Part shown: in pieces, positions 1 through 12,147 of the stretch
Layout of the letters: each line of letters opens with the position of its first letter
Numbering within the stretch: the stretch's first letter is position 1
Origin: Diphasiastrum complanatum
Lineage: Eukaryota > Streptophyta > Lycopodiopsida > Lycopodiales > Lycopodiaceae
Direction of reading: 5' to 3'
Length of the DNA: 64,000 nt
NCBI GenBank assembly: GCA_029204225.1
Contig: CM055101.1
Coordinates: forward strand, 58,761,579 to 58,825,578
Program-made: the position numbers and the translations under genes
Notes under the pieces: generated by a model
Database searches by the model: none
What the model saw: the letters and a program-made list of their open reading frames with translations, nothing else
What the model was told of the DNA's origin: nothing

Positions 1-512
1 CTAACAATATTGGTGAACACACGAATCCATTGAGGATGCAATGGGGACTAACTGGCTCCGCAATCGAGTTGTCTGTGCCGATTCGGTGTCTTGCCTAAAA
101 ATGGAGATACGAAAGAGGCATATGGTGTGCAGGCCATGGACATTCTTGAACCTCATGGTTCACCACATCGAAATGAGGAAAGTGTGTCTGCTACTTCAAA
201 CTCAATAACTCTAAAAGGTTGCATGAGGTTCATCTGGATTCAAACAAGTGTCCACTTGTAATTACTTTGAAGTGTTGAGTTCGAAGTAGCAACATCCTTT
301 TCTCTCTTTGATGCTATGAACTGTTAGACCCAAGGACTGCCATGGTCCTACACACCATGTTCCTCTTTGGTCTCTTCCTATATAGGATAGACACCCCCTC
401 GTTACGTACGAGTTACTTGAGGGGCCAGTGAGCCTCCTATTGATGTCTACTCCTCAATGTGGTTTAATTTGGATCATCATTGTTGTTTGAACTTGAAATG
501 GTCGGCCCACGG

Positions 513-515
<3 letters not shown>
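1..515. other. Unassigned left flank
   Basis: No ORF longer than background, no RNA gene and no recognisable repeat. A TATA-like CTATATAGG lies at about 378-386 but no gene starts after it. Nothing further can be supported. Confidence 0.4.

Positions 516-593
<78 letters not shown>
516..593. repeat. (GA)n microsatellite, about 78 bp
   Basis: Uninterrupted GA dinucleotides. Apparent ORFs that run through it as Glu-Arg or Leu-Ser repeats are artefacts of the simple repeat. Confidence 0.97.
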
Positions 594-598
<5 letters not shown>

Positions 599-649
599 GT
601 ATTTTTTTCTTACTATTTTTGAGACTCCCATTGGTTGTCTACAGTATTT

Positions 650-1704
650 ATCCCTCGTATTCCATTGCACCCATTGTGTCAGATACTAGATCCCCTAGTC
701 AAAGGTCAGGCCATATTCGCAGGTCATCCCGCCTTTCCTCTATGAACGAGAGTGAGCTCATTAGGTACCTTGATCAGTTGCCTTCCTCGCAGCAGGATAA
801 GGTCTTATAACGCTTAAGGGCTCGACGCGAGGCTCGTAGCTCTTCTCAATTGGTTGAGTAAACATCATCGACCGAGGAGATTCAGTCCACTCCTTGTGTA
901 GACTAGTCACATGTTTTCCCTTCCCGTGAGGGTCACTCCAATGAGGGTCGCACCCTCACCCATGGCAATACTACTAGTGCTTCCTTCTGACACTCTCGGG
1001 AGAGGAGGAGGAGCCACCTTAGTGTATCCTATTGTGGAGGATGTGGCAATGACCCTGATATCTCCAATGTGGTCATGAGTCTTGCACGTCCACGTAGCGC
1101 ATCTCATTGTGGAGAGTCCCTACTTCGAGATACACTGACCTAGGAGGCAGTACGTACGTCACATGATACTGCAACTCCTGCATCTGTCACACCTCAGATT
1201 TTTGGCACGCCCACTTTCACCCCCCACATTTTCCTCCCTTTGGACCCACTGCCACTGAGTTATTTCCTCTCGGCTATACGTCGTGGGGTCACGTTTCACC
1301 ATTGGCCCACTCCCATTCAGTGCCCCCCTATATATTCTCCCATCCCGACGCCCTCCATTGGCTATTCTCCCCTTGGTACCCCACAACATCAGTATTATCC
1401 CGTCGGCGGGACATCTTTCATATCTGAGGCCACCCCCTCAGACACTCCCAGGGCCACATCACCACCAGCTGCCATCCCGCCGTCGTATGACATAGACATG
1501 GATGGTCACATCATTAAGAATAACCGTGGTAAGAGGATCATCACGCGCACGAGGGAGTTCAAGTATATCCACTTTCCTAGAGACATTTTTTATGGCTGGC
1601 ACGATGTCAGCGATGACCGCAAGAATCGCATCATTGACCAGCTGCATAGTGAGTTCCTTGTCCCATCCCAAGACATGGAATTTGCACAGAAATGGATGAG
1701 GTGA
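650..1704 (+). pseudogene. Transposase-like remnant (Ptta/En-Spm type, weak)
   Basis: The best open part is 1240-1704 (154 codons). Its first half is Pro/Ser-rich. The last 70 residues contain a basic stretch (NNRGKRIITRTRE), then a Phe/Trp-containing block ending around FLVPSQDME and KWMR. That order resembles the region before the conserved core of plant Ptta/En-Spm transposases (established family, recalled and not searched). A coding-like stretch lies upstream at 650-810 (RSSRLSSMNESELIRYL) but is separated by stops. The frame stops at 1702-1704, exactly where a copia LTR appears to begin, so the ORF was probably cut by that insertion. No catalytic residues can be identified. It could instead be an exon of an unknown gene. 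Confidence 0.35.
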
Positions 1705-2399
1705 AGAATTGCCAAAAATTGGCAAATCTAGCTTGATAAAAAACCATGTAGAATAGTGTAAATTGTGTACACAAGTGGGTCGCGCACATGTGAGGCCATG
1801 ATGCCACATGGGAAACCCATCCTAATGTAGGTTAGGTCAAGTCAAGAGAGTTGGTCATGTCTATTTTGTGGTCATCCCTACTTTATAGGACCTACACCTA
1901 AGTTTAAGGTGAAAATTTAACCAAGTAGCTACCTACCAAGCATAACTCTAGGATCTAGGCTAGGGTTTCATTTTAGGGCAAGAAGGTGAGTTAACTTCCT
2001 TATTACATGCTGGAAATCCACCTAACTTCAAGAAGGAAGTCAAATTTGCTATGTATTCCAAGCTCCCATAGTGAGAAGATAGAAAATTTTTGGAGCTCAT
2101 TGGCAATCTCAAGCTAGTTCACTATGTACATTGAGTTTTTGTGATCCAAATGAAACCAAATCAATTTCTACTTGTTTCTCAGGTTGAAGGCCATACTACA
2201 GACTGTAGTACACACGTGTGGGCTTGGATTTCAATGTTTATTAATGCTTTTGATTGTTAATGCTTGTTGTTTGTCAAATTGCCAATCTAGATCAACTTTT
2301 TTGTGTCTAGTTTTTTGATAGATTGTTAAGCAAGCATCCAATCACTCTTGTGGATCTTTTGTAGATCCATTTATGGTCCTAAAGTACAGTACTTTCACA
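1702..2399 (+). repeat. 5' LTR of copia element A1
   Basis: The right edge is well placed: the sequence ends ...TTTCACA directly before the TGGTATCAGAGCC primer-binding site. The left edge (TGAAGAATTGCC) is inferred from the TG start and the interruption of the upstream ORF. This gives about 698 bp, a normal copia LTR size. The 3' LTR of the second family copy (from 53211) is only loosely similar, mostly in the terminal 200 bp. No 3' LTR for this copy is seen in the window. Confidence 0.6.
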
Positions 2400-2412
2400 T
2401 GGTATCAGAGCC
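2400..2412 (+). other. Primer-binding site, initiator tRNA-Met type
   Basis: TGGTATCAGAGCC is the canonical plant Ty1/copia primer-binding site, complementary to the 3' end of initiator tRNA-Met. It fixes the orientation and the LTR boundary. Confidence 0.92.
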
Positions 2413-2833
2413 AAGTACAAGAGCATAAGCCATTGATCTAATGCAATCCATTTTTAGCAAGTTTTGGTGCTAAAAACTAGTATTGAGAGGGCAAGCTAGA
2501 ATCTTGATTTTGGTGAGGAGATTTGATCCCAAACTTGGTAGGGGTCCAAATCTATACTGTCCACATGTGTGGGCACCTCTGAACCTGCATTTAATGCATG
2601 GTATTCATTTGATCCAAAAAAATTCAATTTGTGAGCTGTTGGTGTAATTTTTGGTGGAGATCCTAGAATAATCTACCAAGATCATTTGCCATTGATTAGA
2701 TTTGAATTTGTTTCACGGAATCTAATTAATCTAGTCTGAGTTCAAGTCCTATTAAGGTTAAAAACAGGTCTTGAAAGTACACCAAGAAGGAAGAAAGATA
2801 TTAAGTCATTTTTTTGTCCAAAAATAGCCAAAA

Positions 2834-3181
2834 TTGGCAAGATTTGATTGTAAGTAGATTTCACATCATCTTATCTTCATTCCAACTTTGTGAGGGAGTG
2901 CTAGAACTGAGATTATAAGTCCATTTGTTGGATTAGAAATCTAATTTGAGTGAAAAACTACAAGAGAGGGACCTTAGTGAGTTTCTAGAGACAGTCAAAT
3001 CCATTTCTTGGCAAGATTTGTTTGAAAGTAGTTTTCACTTCATCTTATCTTCATTCCAGCTTTGTGAGAGAGTGATAGAACTGTGATTATAAGTCCATTT
3101 GTTGGATTAGAAATCAAATTTGAGTGAAACACTGCAAGTGTGAGACCTTTGTGAGTTTCAAGTCAATCAAATCTATTTCTT
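2834..3181 (+). repeat. Two-copy tandem repeat in copia A leader
   Basis: Two units of about 174 bp (2834-3007 and 3008-3181), each beginning TTGGCAAGATTTG and each containing a shared block around TAAGTCCATTTGTTGG. They lie between the primer-binding site and gag. The same duplicated layout is present in the second copy of the family at about 52320-52680, so it is a family trait and not a local accident. Confidence 0.85.
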
Positions 3182-3203
3182 GTTTGTAGAAGTCACTAGT
3201 AAG

Positions 3204-5190
3204 ATGGGATCTGCTGGAGCATACCTTCTAGAAGCTAGTGAGAGATTGAATTCTACAAATTATGCTATTTGGAAGGTTAGGATGGAGTCACTCTTGGTGC
3301 TCCAAGACCTTTATGAGTTCTTGATTGAAGATGAAGATGAAACTCTAAGTGCACAGGAGTTAGCTAGATACAAGAAGAGATCTAGGCTTGCACTTCATTG
3401 TGTAAAGATGAATGTGAGCAATGATTTGCTGAGAGAAGTATCAGCATGTACTAGTTCTAAAGAGGCTTGGAAGTCTTTAAAATCAATCTATGAATCTAGT
3501 AACACTTCAAGAGTACTCATGCTTAGAAATCAGATTTTGCAAAGCATGAAGAGAAGTGAGGAGAGTGCACAAGATTATGTACTCAGAATCAAGTCTCTGA
3601 ATAGGGAGTTGGCTTCCATTGGAGAGAAGATTCATGATGGAGAGCTTGTACAAATTGTTCTTAATGGTCTAGGATATGACTTTGCAAATTTGGTCCAAAG
3701 TTTTGCCATCCAAGACACTTTGCCAACTATAGAAAAACTTCACAGTGTATTAGTGGCTGAAGAGTGTAGGATGCTCCATGCAAAATCTAGGATGAGTTCC
3801 TTGTCATTTCCAGATGGTGATGAGAAAGCCATTTCTCATTCAAGGGCAAAAAGGAGACCAATGGAAAGAAGAAGCATCCAAAGGAGGCCAAAGAAGAGGA
3901 TGATGCATCAAGCTCAAAGGACAAGTCAAAGCAGAAATGCTTCTTTTGTGGAAAGAAGGGGCATTATGCATCTGAATGCTACAAGAGGCTAAGAGCACAA
4001 GTGGAGGAGGACAAACAAGGAAACCTTGCAAAGGAGGAGGAGGAGGATAAAGTAGATGTATTCTTGATGGCATCTACGTCCTCACCAACAAGCAATAGCA
4101 ATTCAAGAGACAATTGGTGGATCGACAGTGGGGCTAGCTCCCACATGTCTTGTGAAAAGGACTTTTTCTCAACCTTACACTCATTCAAAGATGCTAAAAA
4201 GTTTGTCTTTACTGCAAATGATGAAGAGTGTAGGATAGATGGTGTTGGCACCATCTCTTTGTGTCTAGAATCCTCAAAATGCATGGATCTAGAAAATGTC
4301 CTTTATGTACCATCAATCACCAAGAATATTCTTAGTGTTGTTCTACTCTTAGAAAGGGTTTGGATGTCCACTTTAAGCATGGTGTTTGCTTCATCTTGAA
4401 GAATGATATTTGCATTGCAAAGGGATTTAAACATGGAAGATTGTTTAAGTTGGAAGCTAGTGTTGCTTTTGAAAGAATGAGCTTGGCAAAGGAGGAGATC
4501 ACTCAAGAGGAGATCTTGGCAAAGTGTGATCTTGCTTGCATTGAGGAGGAGCATCAAAAGGAGGAAGATCTTGAGGATCAACCTCAAAGCATGAGAGTTC
4601 CAAGGGAGTCCTCAATGACAATGGCCGAGTCATCAAATTGCATGCAAATTGTCCATTCAAGTGTGTATTTTGCAAGGGTGGTGAGCATTGGAGAGTCTAC
4701 TATCTTTAAATACTTTTGGGAAAGTAGTAGTAGACATGAGGTGACTTGTTTCTTACCTTTAAGATCCATGGTGTTTATTACTTTGTATGACAAGACAATG
4801 AAATGGGATGCTTTGAAATCTATATTTGTTGTTGATAAAGCAATTTTATTGGATAACTATTTTTGTAATAGTTTGAATAGAGTCATAAAAGATGAAACAT
4901 CATTTGCTTTAAAAATCTTTGTGTCCACATGCTTTGTGCATGATCATTCCAATGTAAGGACCAGAGATTATCCTATTTCAATGATAGGAATAATGGTAGT
5001 GTTTTGCTCTTCAAGTAGAGATTGTAGAATCTACTTGTTTTCAGCCAAAGAATTTGTCAATGGTGGAAATGTGATCTTTCAAGAGTGGAAGATTTGTAAA
5101 ATCTCCCACAAAAGAGAGGTACAAGTATACATATTCCAGCAACTTGCAATCATTATTCGAAATATTGGAGAGACAAGGAGTGAGAATTGA
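3204..5190 (+). pseudogene. Copia A1 gag-protease, frameshifted
   Basis: ATG at 3204 opens a copia gag (UBN2-type): MGSAGAYLL start, then the YAIWKVRME signature near residue 20. The frame is lost near 3835 and coding continues in another frame, where a CX2CX4HX4C zinc knuckle (CFFCGKKGHYASEC) lies at 3938-3979 and the aspartic protease motif WIDSGASSHM at about 4117-4146. A second frame change follows near 4335. From 4360 to 5190 there is a 276-codon open frame rich in Glu, followed by hydrophobic stretches, in which I find no integrase (HHCC, DDE), RT or RNase H motif. The element therefore cannot be autonomous. No 3' LTR follows. Confidence 0.85.
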
Positions 5191-5965
5191 CTGGGATGGA
5201 TATTCTGAGGTATGTATTATGGTTTCAACATATATTTTGACTTCAACACATTCATTCGGTCGGACACTCTAACAACATCACTTACAAAATTTACACATCT
5301 TCGTTGCACACAAGTGTTGCAATCCCAGTCTCATGCATTGCAGTCACATGAGGCGTTTCATTCTGATATATATTTGTAATTCGAACATTTATGTATCAAT
5401 ATATATAATTTGTTTAAGTTAAGTCCTCTACATGGCTCTTCAATTGCATGTGGTCCAGTTTTAGGATAGAATTGGGCCATTTGACAGGGTTATAACAATG
5501 TCCATGGGAGAACCTTGGCCACCACTCCCAAGGTGTGAAGGTCCCTAAAGTATCCTGTAGCTTCTTAGCGGCCTCCCGTTGTTGTTTGACACGATCTAGA
5601 TTTTCGGGATATCCTTTCTTCACAAACTTCAAGTCTTCCTCGTGCCTTGATTTGGATGGATATTCTAGATCTGAGGTATATATGGCTTCAAGATATACTT
5701 TAACTTCACTAGATTCATGTGGTCTGACTTTTACTCTCATCACATTTCTCAGATAACTAAATTATATTTATTGGATGTAGGTATCACAGTCTTAATCCCA
5801 TGCATCACAGTCACACAAGTCTGATTGCGACGTCAATGGCCAGGATGAGGACGACTCAGCTGGATCTAATTATAATTAGGTATATTTCAATAATCCAATT
5901 TGTAACATATCTCTGTACTTGGAACATTTATGTATGAATATATATCCGTTGAATTTAAGTTTCCT
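5186..5965. repeat. Local direct duplication of about 240-310 bp
   Basis: The stretches 5186-5420 and 5650-5965 share a series of blocks in the same order: TGGATGGATATTCT, GATTCATG/CATTCATTCGG with GGTC(G)GAC, a CAATCCCA/TAATCCCATGCAT-CAGTCACA block, and AACATTTATGTAT(C/G)AATATATAT. Between them on the minus strand is a 109-codon open frame (5743-5414) that I do not recognise. It could be an old transposon fragment or a captured exon. Confidence 0.55.
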
Positions 5966-6179
5966 TCATCAATTTTTAAGTGCTTATAATGTAACTCAAA
6001 TAAATTTTGCAAATTTCTTAATTAACAATAATGAATGAACAAATGATTTTGCTTACCAACATCATAAGAAGTGGTGCAAAAGACTCCTAGGGTCGGATGG
6101 AGTCCATTTTTAGGGCAAAATGGAGCAGTAAACTGGCTCCATTCAACCCTAAATTTAATTTTTTTTTCTGATTTTAAAC

Positions 6180-6494
6180 CCTTGAAATAGGGTAACCTTT
6201 TGATAGAGATATACCAAGGGATACCCCTCGGTATAATCCTCGGAATAAAGAGGGTCACGAATAGCTTTTTGGGAGCGATATACCGAGGGGCCTCAGTGTA
6301 TCTCTCGGTATATGCGTGCTATAAACAACGCAAAAATGAGGTGAAGAGGCATCGACTACCAAGGCCCGATTATCGCGGATCTCATTCCGAGGCATACTTC
6401 AGAATTTATACCGAGGCATACGATGGTTTTCCAAAAAAAATTCTGCATAAAAGCCTCGGAAATAGAGTCGGAAATCCTCCAGAATGTTGTAGTG
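6180..6494 (-). mobile_element. CACTA (En/Spm-type) transposon end
   Basis: Read on the minus strand from 6494, the sequence begins CACTACAACATTC and is followed within 300 bp by repeated CCGAGGC/CCGAGGG motifs in both orientations (for example TATACCGAGG and CCTCGGTATA). A CACTA terminus plus short subterminal motifs in both orientations is the hallmark of plant CACTA elements. The other end and a transposase are not visible, so this is one end of a deleted or non-autonomous copy. Confidence 0.65.
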
Positions 6495-6599
6495 TAGAAA
6501 GATAATCGATTGAAAATGGATCTTTAAGCTCAAATATAAAGCAGATGGCAATATCAATAGAAGAAAAACTCGACTTGTGGCAAGGGGATTTTCATAAAT

Positions 6600-8290
6600 T
6601 ACCAATATCGACTACTTCAAAACTTTATCCCAGTTGTCAAGCACACTTCCATTCGACTGCTACTATCATATGCAACTGCAGCAAATATTGAGATACACCA
6701 AATGGATGTACAAACAACATTCGTCAATGGAGTTATCATGAGGACATTTACATGGTTCAGCCAAAACTAGGCTACATCCTCAATGGTCGAGAAGATCAAT
6801 ATGAAAACTCCATAAAGCTTTGTATGGTCTAAAGCAATCATTTCAGGGCATGGTTCCATCGAATCAATACATTCTTGATCGACCATGGATTTGAACCAAG
6901 CTTTGCAGACTATAATGTATATTTGAAAGTTGTCAATCAATTCTTTGTCATCAACACACTCTATGTGGATGACATGTTGTTGTTCAACAACAATATCGAA
7001 CTAACAGAGGACACCGAGGATGCTATCTCAAGAATTCAAGATGACAGATATGGGAGAAGTGCATTATTGTCTCGCGATGTAGATCCCCAGAGACAGAAGC
7101 AAAAGATTTCTCTACATCACCCAGTGGAGATACTTCTATAATTCGTTGACAAAATTCAATTTCATGAGTTGCAAGTTTCTACATAATCCCACATGGACCA
7201 AGATCTAAATCATATAAGTGCAGTAGTAGAAACTAGATAATTCTTGTTTCTACATTTGAACTTTCGCATGGGGATTCAAGTAAATACAGATAGGAAAAAG
7301 AGAATCATCCAGCTGAGTCAGGAAAGGTATGTCATAAACATGCTTAAAAGATATGGAATGGAAAATTCAACTCCAATTGGAACACTATTAGAACCAGGAA
7401 TCAGACTCAACTTAGATATGTCACCAAAATAAAAGGAAGAGTAGTGTGAGAAAGCGAATTATTGCTATCTTAAAAAAAAAAACCCTATATCCAGATATCT
7501 TAAATACAAAATTTCAGGAAAAGAGATAGGAGCATTTGGTGGAACCAGTGAAGTATGATCGCCCTTTTGAAAAGGAAAAGAATGTCCTTTTTTATCTAAC
7601 AAAAATAGAACCAATTGTCAGATGTAGAGATACCCATACAGGAGTCTCATAGGGTCATTAATGTATAGTATGGTATGTACAAGGCCAGATATATCCACTA
7701 CAACAGGAAAATTGAGTTGTTTCATGGTCAACTCGGGATTGGAGCATTAGCAAGCTGTCAAGCAATTGTTGGGGTATCTGAAAGGGACATTGAAGTATGG
7801 ATTGCACTATCAATGACCTTGTAATGGAATAATTGGTTTTGTGGATTTAGATTGGGTGGGGGCCACAAACGACATGAAATCGACTTGTGGTTTTGTACTT
7901 CTAATGGGGAATGCAGCAGTAAACTGGGCAAGTTCTAAGCAAAAGTTTGTTGCTCTTCCATCCACGGAGGCGGAATTGATGGGATTGTGTACATATGGAT
8001 TGGTAATTCTACATGTAGTTGGGGATTACATCAGAAGGGATGAGCATATACAATGATAATCATGGTTGCATATTTATTTGCAGAAATGGAGGCCTCCATA
8101 AAAGGAGCAAACGCATCGACATCCCACATCATTTTGTCAAGGATCTTGTAGAGTGGAAGGATGATACTTAGTACTACTGTCCAACAAAGGATATGATAGT
8201 CGATTTGATGACAAAAGCGCCGCCTAAGGATAGGTCTAATCAACTAAAGAATGCAATGGGACTGAAAGAGCTTAAGACAGGAGATGGCTA
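6600..8290 (+). pseudogene. Decayed copia RT-RNase H fragment
   Basis: Short open pieces in several frames give, in the correct order, an RT segment with the YVDD catalytic motif (TLYVDDMLLF at about 6957), a GIQVNTDRKK segment, a PDIST/LEHWQA-like segment near 7690-7770, and an RNase H segment with NWASSKQK and STEAELM near 7920-7980. Many stops and frameshifts separate them. No LTR pair is recognised. It is a distinct copia lineage from families A-D in this window. Confidence 0.8.
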
Positions 8291-8846
8291 GAATTGAGTG
8301 AGGGATGGGCGCTTGATGCACCAGAGGAGTCATGCACCTGATAACCTTTGTGCACCATCAGGCAATTCTAGCAACTAAGAACTGTTCAAAGCACGAATGT
8401 GTCTTCTAATTGGCATGATGGAGTCATGAGAGACACGTACGCACATATCAACTGTTTTGGGATCTTGGTCTGATGAGACTCACACGGATATATGTATAGA
8501 CGATATGAAAGGATCAAATACCCTTTTTTCTTATATATGCTCATGAGTTTCTTTTCTCGATTCATGATTTGCTGATAGATCATGATTACTGTGTGATGTT
8601 AAGTTCAGAATGTCATTTGCTGATTGACATATTGAATGTTTTGTCTCAAAAGTTTCAGAGAAAAAGGAAAAAATTCACAATCGTTCATAACTAGCTTGCA
8701 TATCTGATACAATCGTTATCAAAAATTTTATACTCTAGTATTTCCATGGAGGCTGAATCAAAGAAAATCTTGCGAAATTAAAAGGTCGGAAAAGTTTGGT
8801 CTTCTGCTGTTATTGTGAGAAAATGTTGAACAATGTATTATCGCTT
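8291..8846. other. Spacer 3' of GH3
   Basis: This holds the end of the copia remnant and the presumed 3' untranslated region of the minus-strand GH3 gene. No further gene or strong repeat is visible. Confidence 0.4.
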
Positions 8847-11800
8847 TTAGATATTGTTTTCGTTTCCGTTCGCCTGGTTCACGATCCATTGGGGGCGAAT
8901 TGGCGACCATCGAGGACACCTGCGGCTAAAGAAGCTCTGTAACACTCTGGCGTTGAGTAGTTCCAAAATAGGAGCTGATTTGATGCACCGTGGCGTTTTG
9001 TACTGATTGATTGATGCGCCTCTGCTTAGGGCGTAATCCATCAGCTGATCGAATGTCCCTGGCTTCACCACCTTGATCTCGAGGGGTCCAATAGATTTGT
9101 CTGCAACTCTGCCTTGCCGATAAACGCTGTGAAGTGATTCTTCCACGGTCAGGCAGCAGTCCTCTAGAATGCCGGATTCTAGAGGTCGAATAGATGACGA
9201 TCTGAGCTCCCAGTAGACGACGTAATGCCCAGGGATTGTAGATGTGTCTGCATAGCTTGTGTACTCTATCAGGCATGCGTTGTGGTGTTCGAGCTCCTTG
9301 GAGGCATTTCTAACTGCAATATGTAGATCTTCCTCCCCGGTTTTATCTGAGTCAATGCTGAGAACTACATTCTTGCGACCGACGAAAGCGAATTGAGGAG
9401 CAGCGTTGTGGAACCCCGTCACTCGAAGGATGTCTCCTACACGATAACGATATAGGCCTGTATCAAGAATCACATAAGAACAGATTATATGACTAAATCC
9501 AACCAGGAAGTGAGTAAAGCGAAACATTCGACAATGCACATTGAATCGAGAACTTTGTCAAGCGTTTTGCATCTCAGAGTCCCCGAAAACCCTTCACAAC
9601 GTATGCAAGATCTTCGTCCGCTTGAAGCTGAGAGCAAATCTACATTCATTAGCAGTTCTGTGTGATATTGGATTTTTATAGATACAAGTTCAGAAATCCA
9701 TAATTGTCGATCCTATAGGGCCTAGACATAGCAAATACGATATTGAAGGAGAAAGGTGTTCGCAAAAGATTGTCACTGCATGAACAATCATGCACAGTTG
9801 AAAGCAGATTATAAATTATTTTGAAAACAGAAGTTGTTAACCTCGAAAGGCATGAGAATGGTGAGAAACTGCTTCACACAAGGTTAAACTTCCACAAAAC
9901 TGCAAGACTAAAATTCAGCTAAACTAGAATACTATCGCACTTCCCAGTTATTTGGCAGTAATTATAAGAGCATATGTTACCTTTTTTGTGGGTATCGAAT
10001 ACGATAACAAACATTATCAATGCATACGACTACAGTAAACTACCGACCTACATATAACGGATTAGAAAGAAGTACCTGCGTATGTAGTGATGGCAAGCTC
10101 ATACTCCTTTCCCATTTCCACGTCCACAAGCTCAACAAGCTCATCATCTTTCGTTATCTGAGGCGATGTTGTTTTAGATATTCCAACTGAGCGACACAGG
10201 TCCTCTTCTTGCCTGTCGTTGTGGACGGGAAGGAACTCGAAATAGGCCATGTTAGGAAGCAAAGTGTAAGAAACCTGGGATGGTGGACATAAGGGGTTGA
10301 GATTCAGACCAAAGTAGCATTCGGAAGATGCGTACATATTGCAGACAAGCTGAAGGCCACCGCTGTAAAAATCCAACGTCGGAATGTACTGCGCCATGGT
10401 TCCCGTAACTATCACATCGATATACTTTGTGTTTGGCCAGAGGCGAGTGATAATGCCTCCCCATGATGCTTTTGCACATTCTCGACCTATAGCATCTGCA
10501 AGCTCAGGGTTAGGACGGGCTAAAATTTGCATCACAGCTGTCCTTGCTGCACTATCTGTGATGCAATCGTTCAGTTCTCCCCTCCTAATGTCTTCACAAA
10601 ATTCCTCCCAGTGCTGCTCCAGAAACCTGATTGCACGCAGAAACGCCGACGCAAAAATTGCCCCCATTCTCAGAACTTCAGATTTCTGGACCAATCCGCA
10701 TAGAAGCTGGCAGTACATGCTCTGATGAGCATCTGAGCATAGGATTGTCTCGTTGGGGCTAGTATAGACGTTGTAAGGATCGTGAGGTCTATCTATGAAG
10801 TAGCGGCTCTTGTAGTAGCTCGTCAGCACAGGTCGTGTGAGCAATCCTCCTGGTGTCCTGGCCTCAGATTTGACAAAGAAAAAATACATGCCTTTACCCT
10901 TGTCGAGGTCGGAAAGATACCTGCGGTTTCAGAAAGAAATTAGATGCCAGTTCTTAAACGGAGAACATAGCTTTAGAGGATTTAACGTTCTACCCGATTT
11001 TTCCTGCTTTTATTTCCAATAGCTTAATCGGCAAGATTAATCCTTTGAGGCATCAACTTGCCTAATCAAGAAATTAGAGGGCAATTAGCCATAGTAGGAG
11101 TTGAAGTCTCTACGAAGTATACTGCTTGAAGAATAATTAATAAATCCAGCCTACAACTGCATCATCATCTTCACTTGATGACAATGCTTCTGCCGCAGAA
11201 ATCATCGCAGAAAGAGTGGAATGGATAGACTGCGCCATTCTCGAATTGGAACGGGGGCTCGACATTGATTTTGAATTAAAAGCTAAGCATCTTATCTGAT
11301 AAGTAATCTGAAGCCGCAGCTTGCTGTAGTCATTCAATTGTCAGATGGACTTACTGATTCATAACCGGCATCAGAAGGCTGTACAGCAGACATCTTCGTT
11401 CAAGTTCTTCAGATATAGTTGGCATAAGCTTCCTTTGACCAGCCGATGTTCCCGAACTGCGGAAGTAGAGATACGTAATATTGATTAATAGATTTCACCG
11501 CAATGTATTAAGTTAATCGAGATGCTTCATCATACGTTATATCTAAAGCTTGGAATTCTGATACTAAACACCATCGAAAGATACAACCATAATACTGGTA
11601 CAGAAGAAGAAGAATAAATCGGGAACATAAAGGAGACAGACACATCGTAGGAGGAAGTGCTAAGTTATGTGGAGGTGCTCACTGCTACCTAGTCAGGAAT
11701 TCAGAGATAGGATGGGCAGACAGGATGGGAGAAGTGTCGCCGTTAGCAATACGCTGAATTTCAGGTTCCAAATCCTCGTAGGTGATGACTGGCAAGCACT

Positions 11801-11978
11801 CTTTGAAGGATTTGCGATCCGTGCGTCCCTGAAGCCCATGGCGATTGAGATACTCAGTGTGAGCGTTGCGCTCCAAGATAGTGGACAATATGTTCAGCTG
11901 GACTTCCGCAGCGCTACTCGTCACTTCCTCGATGAATTTAAGTGCTTGTTTTTCACGCTCTTTGTGAATGGAGCTCAT
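8847..11978 (-). CDS. GH3: GH3 family acyl-acid-amido synthetase
   Basis: Four exons join into an uninterrupted 615-residue frame: 11978-11689, 11456-11355, 10920-10076 and 9457-8847, with introns of 232, 434 and 618 bp that all have GT donors and AG acceptors. The junctions restore family motifs. ATP/AMP motif I (SSGTSAG, residues 97-103) spans the exon 1/2 junction, motif II (YASSE, 327-331) is in exon 3, and motif III (GLYRYRVGD, 413-421) is rebuilt across the exon 3/4 junction. The length matches known GH3 proteins (about 570-615). These cytosolic enzymes adenylate plant acids such as indole-3-acetic acid or jasmonate and transfer them to amino acids; the substrate here cannot be told by eye. 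I chose the ATG at 11978 because the family-like N-terminus starts there. An in-frame ATG at 12041 would add 21 hydrophobic residues. The gene appears intact and is flanked by transposon debris on both sides. Confidence 0.95.
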
Positions 11979-12147
11979 GATTGTATCGAACAATAGCAAC
12001 GCAACACAGAATTTGGTTGCTCTTAGTTTTTGTAGTAGCAAAAGCTAATCATAAGAGCTAGCGACGACGCCTCACATGAAAGGTTGTGCGCGTTTAAGGA
12101 AAGAATCCTTCATTTCATCCCTCAGCCTCCTTACCCTCTGTTTATCT

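Noticed and set aside
464-689. Arg-Glu and Ser-Leu repeat proteins over the GA tracts (also 23725-23985 and 62538-62819)
   Set aside because: Pure translation of a dinucleotide microsatellite.
7696-7706. CACTACAACAGG as a second CACTA terminus
   Set aside because: It falls inside recognisable copia coding sequence (PDIST segment) and has no subterminal motif array.
11137-11337. 66-codon minus-strand frame inside the GH3 gene
   Set aside because: It lies inside intron 2, and the flanking exons join in frame without it.
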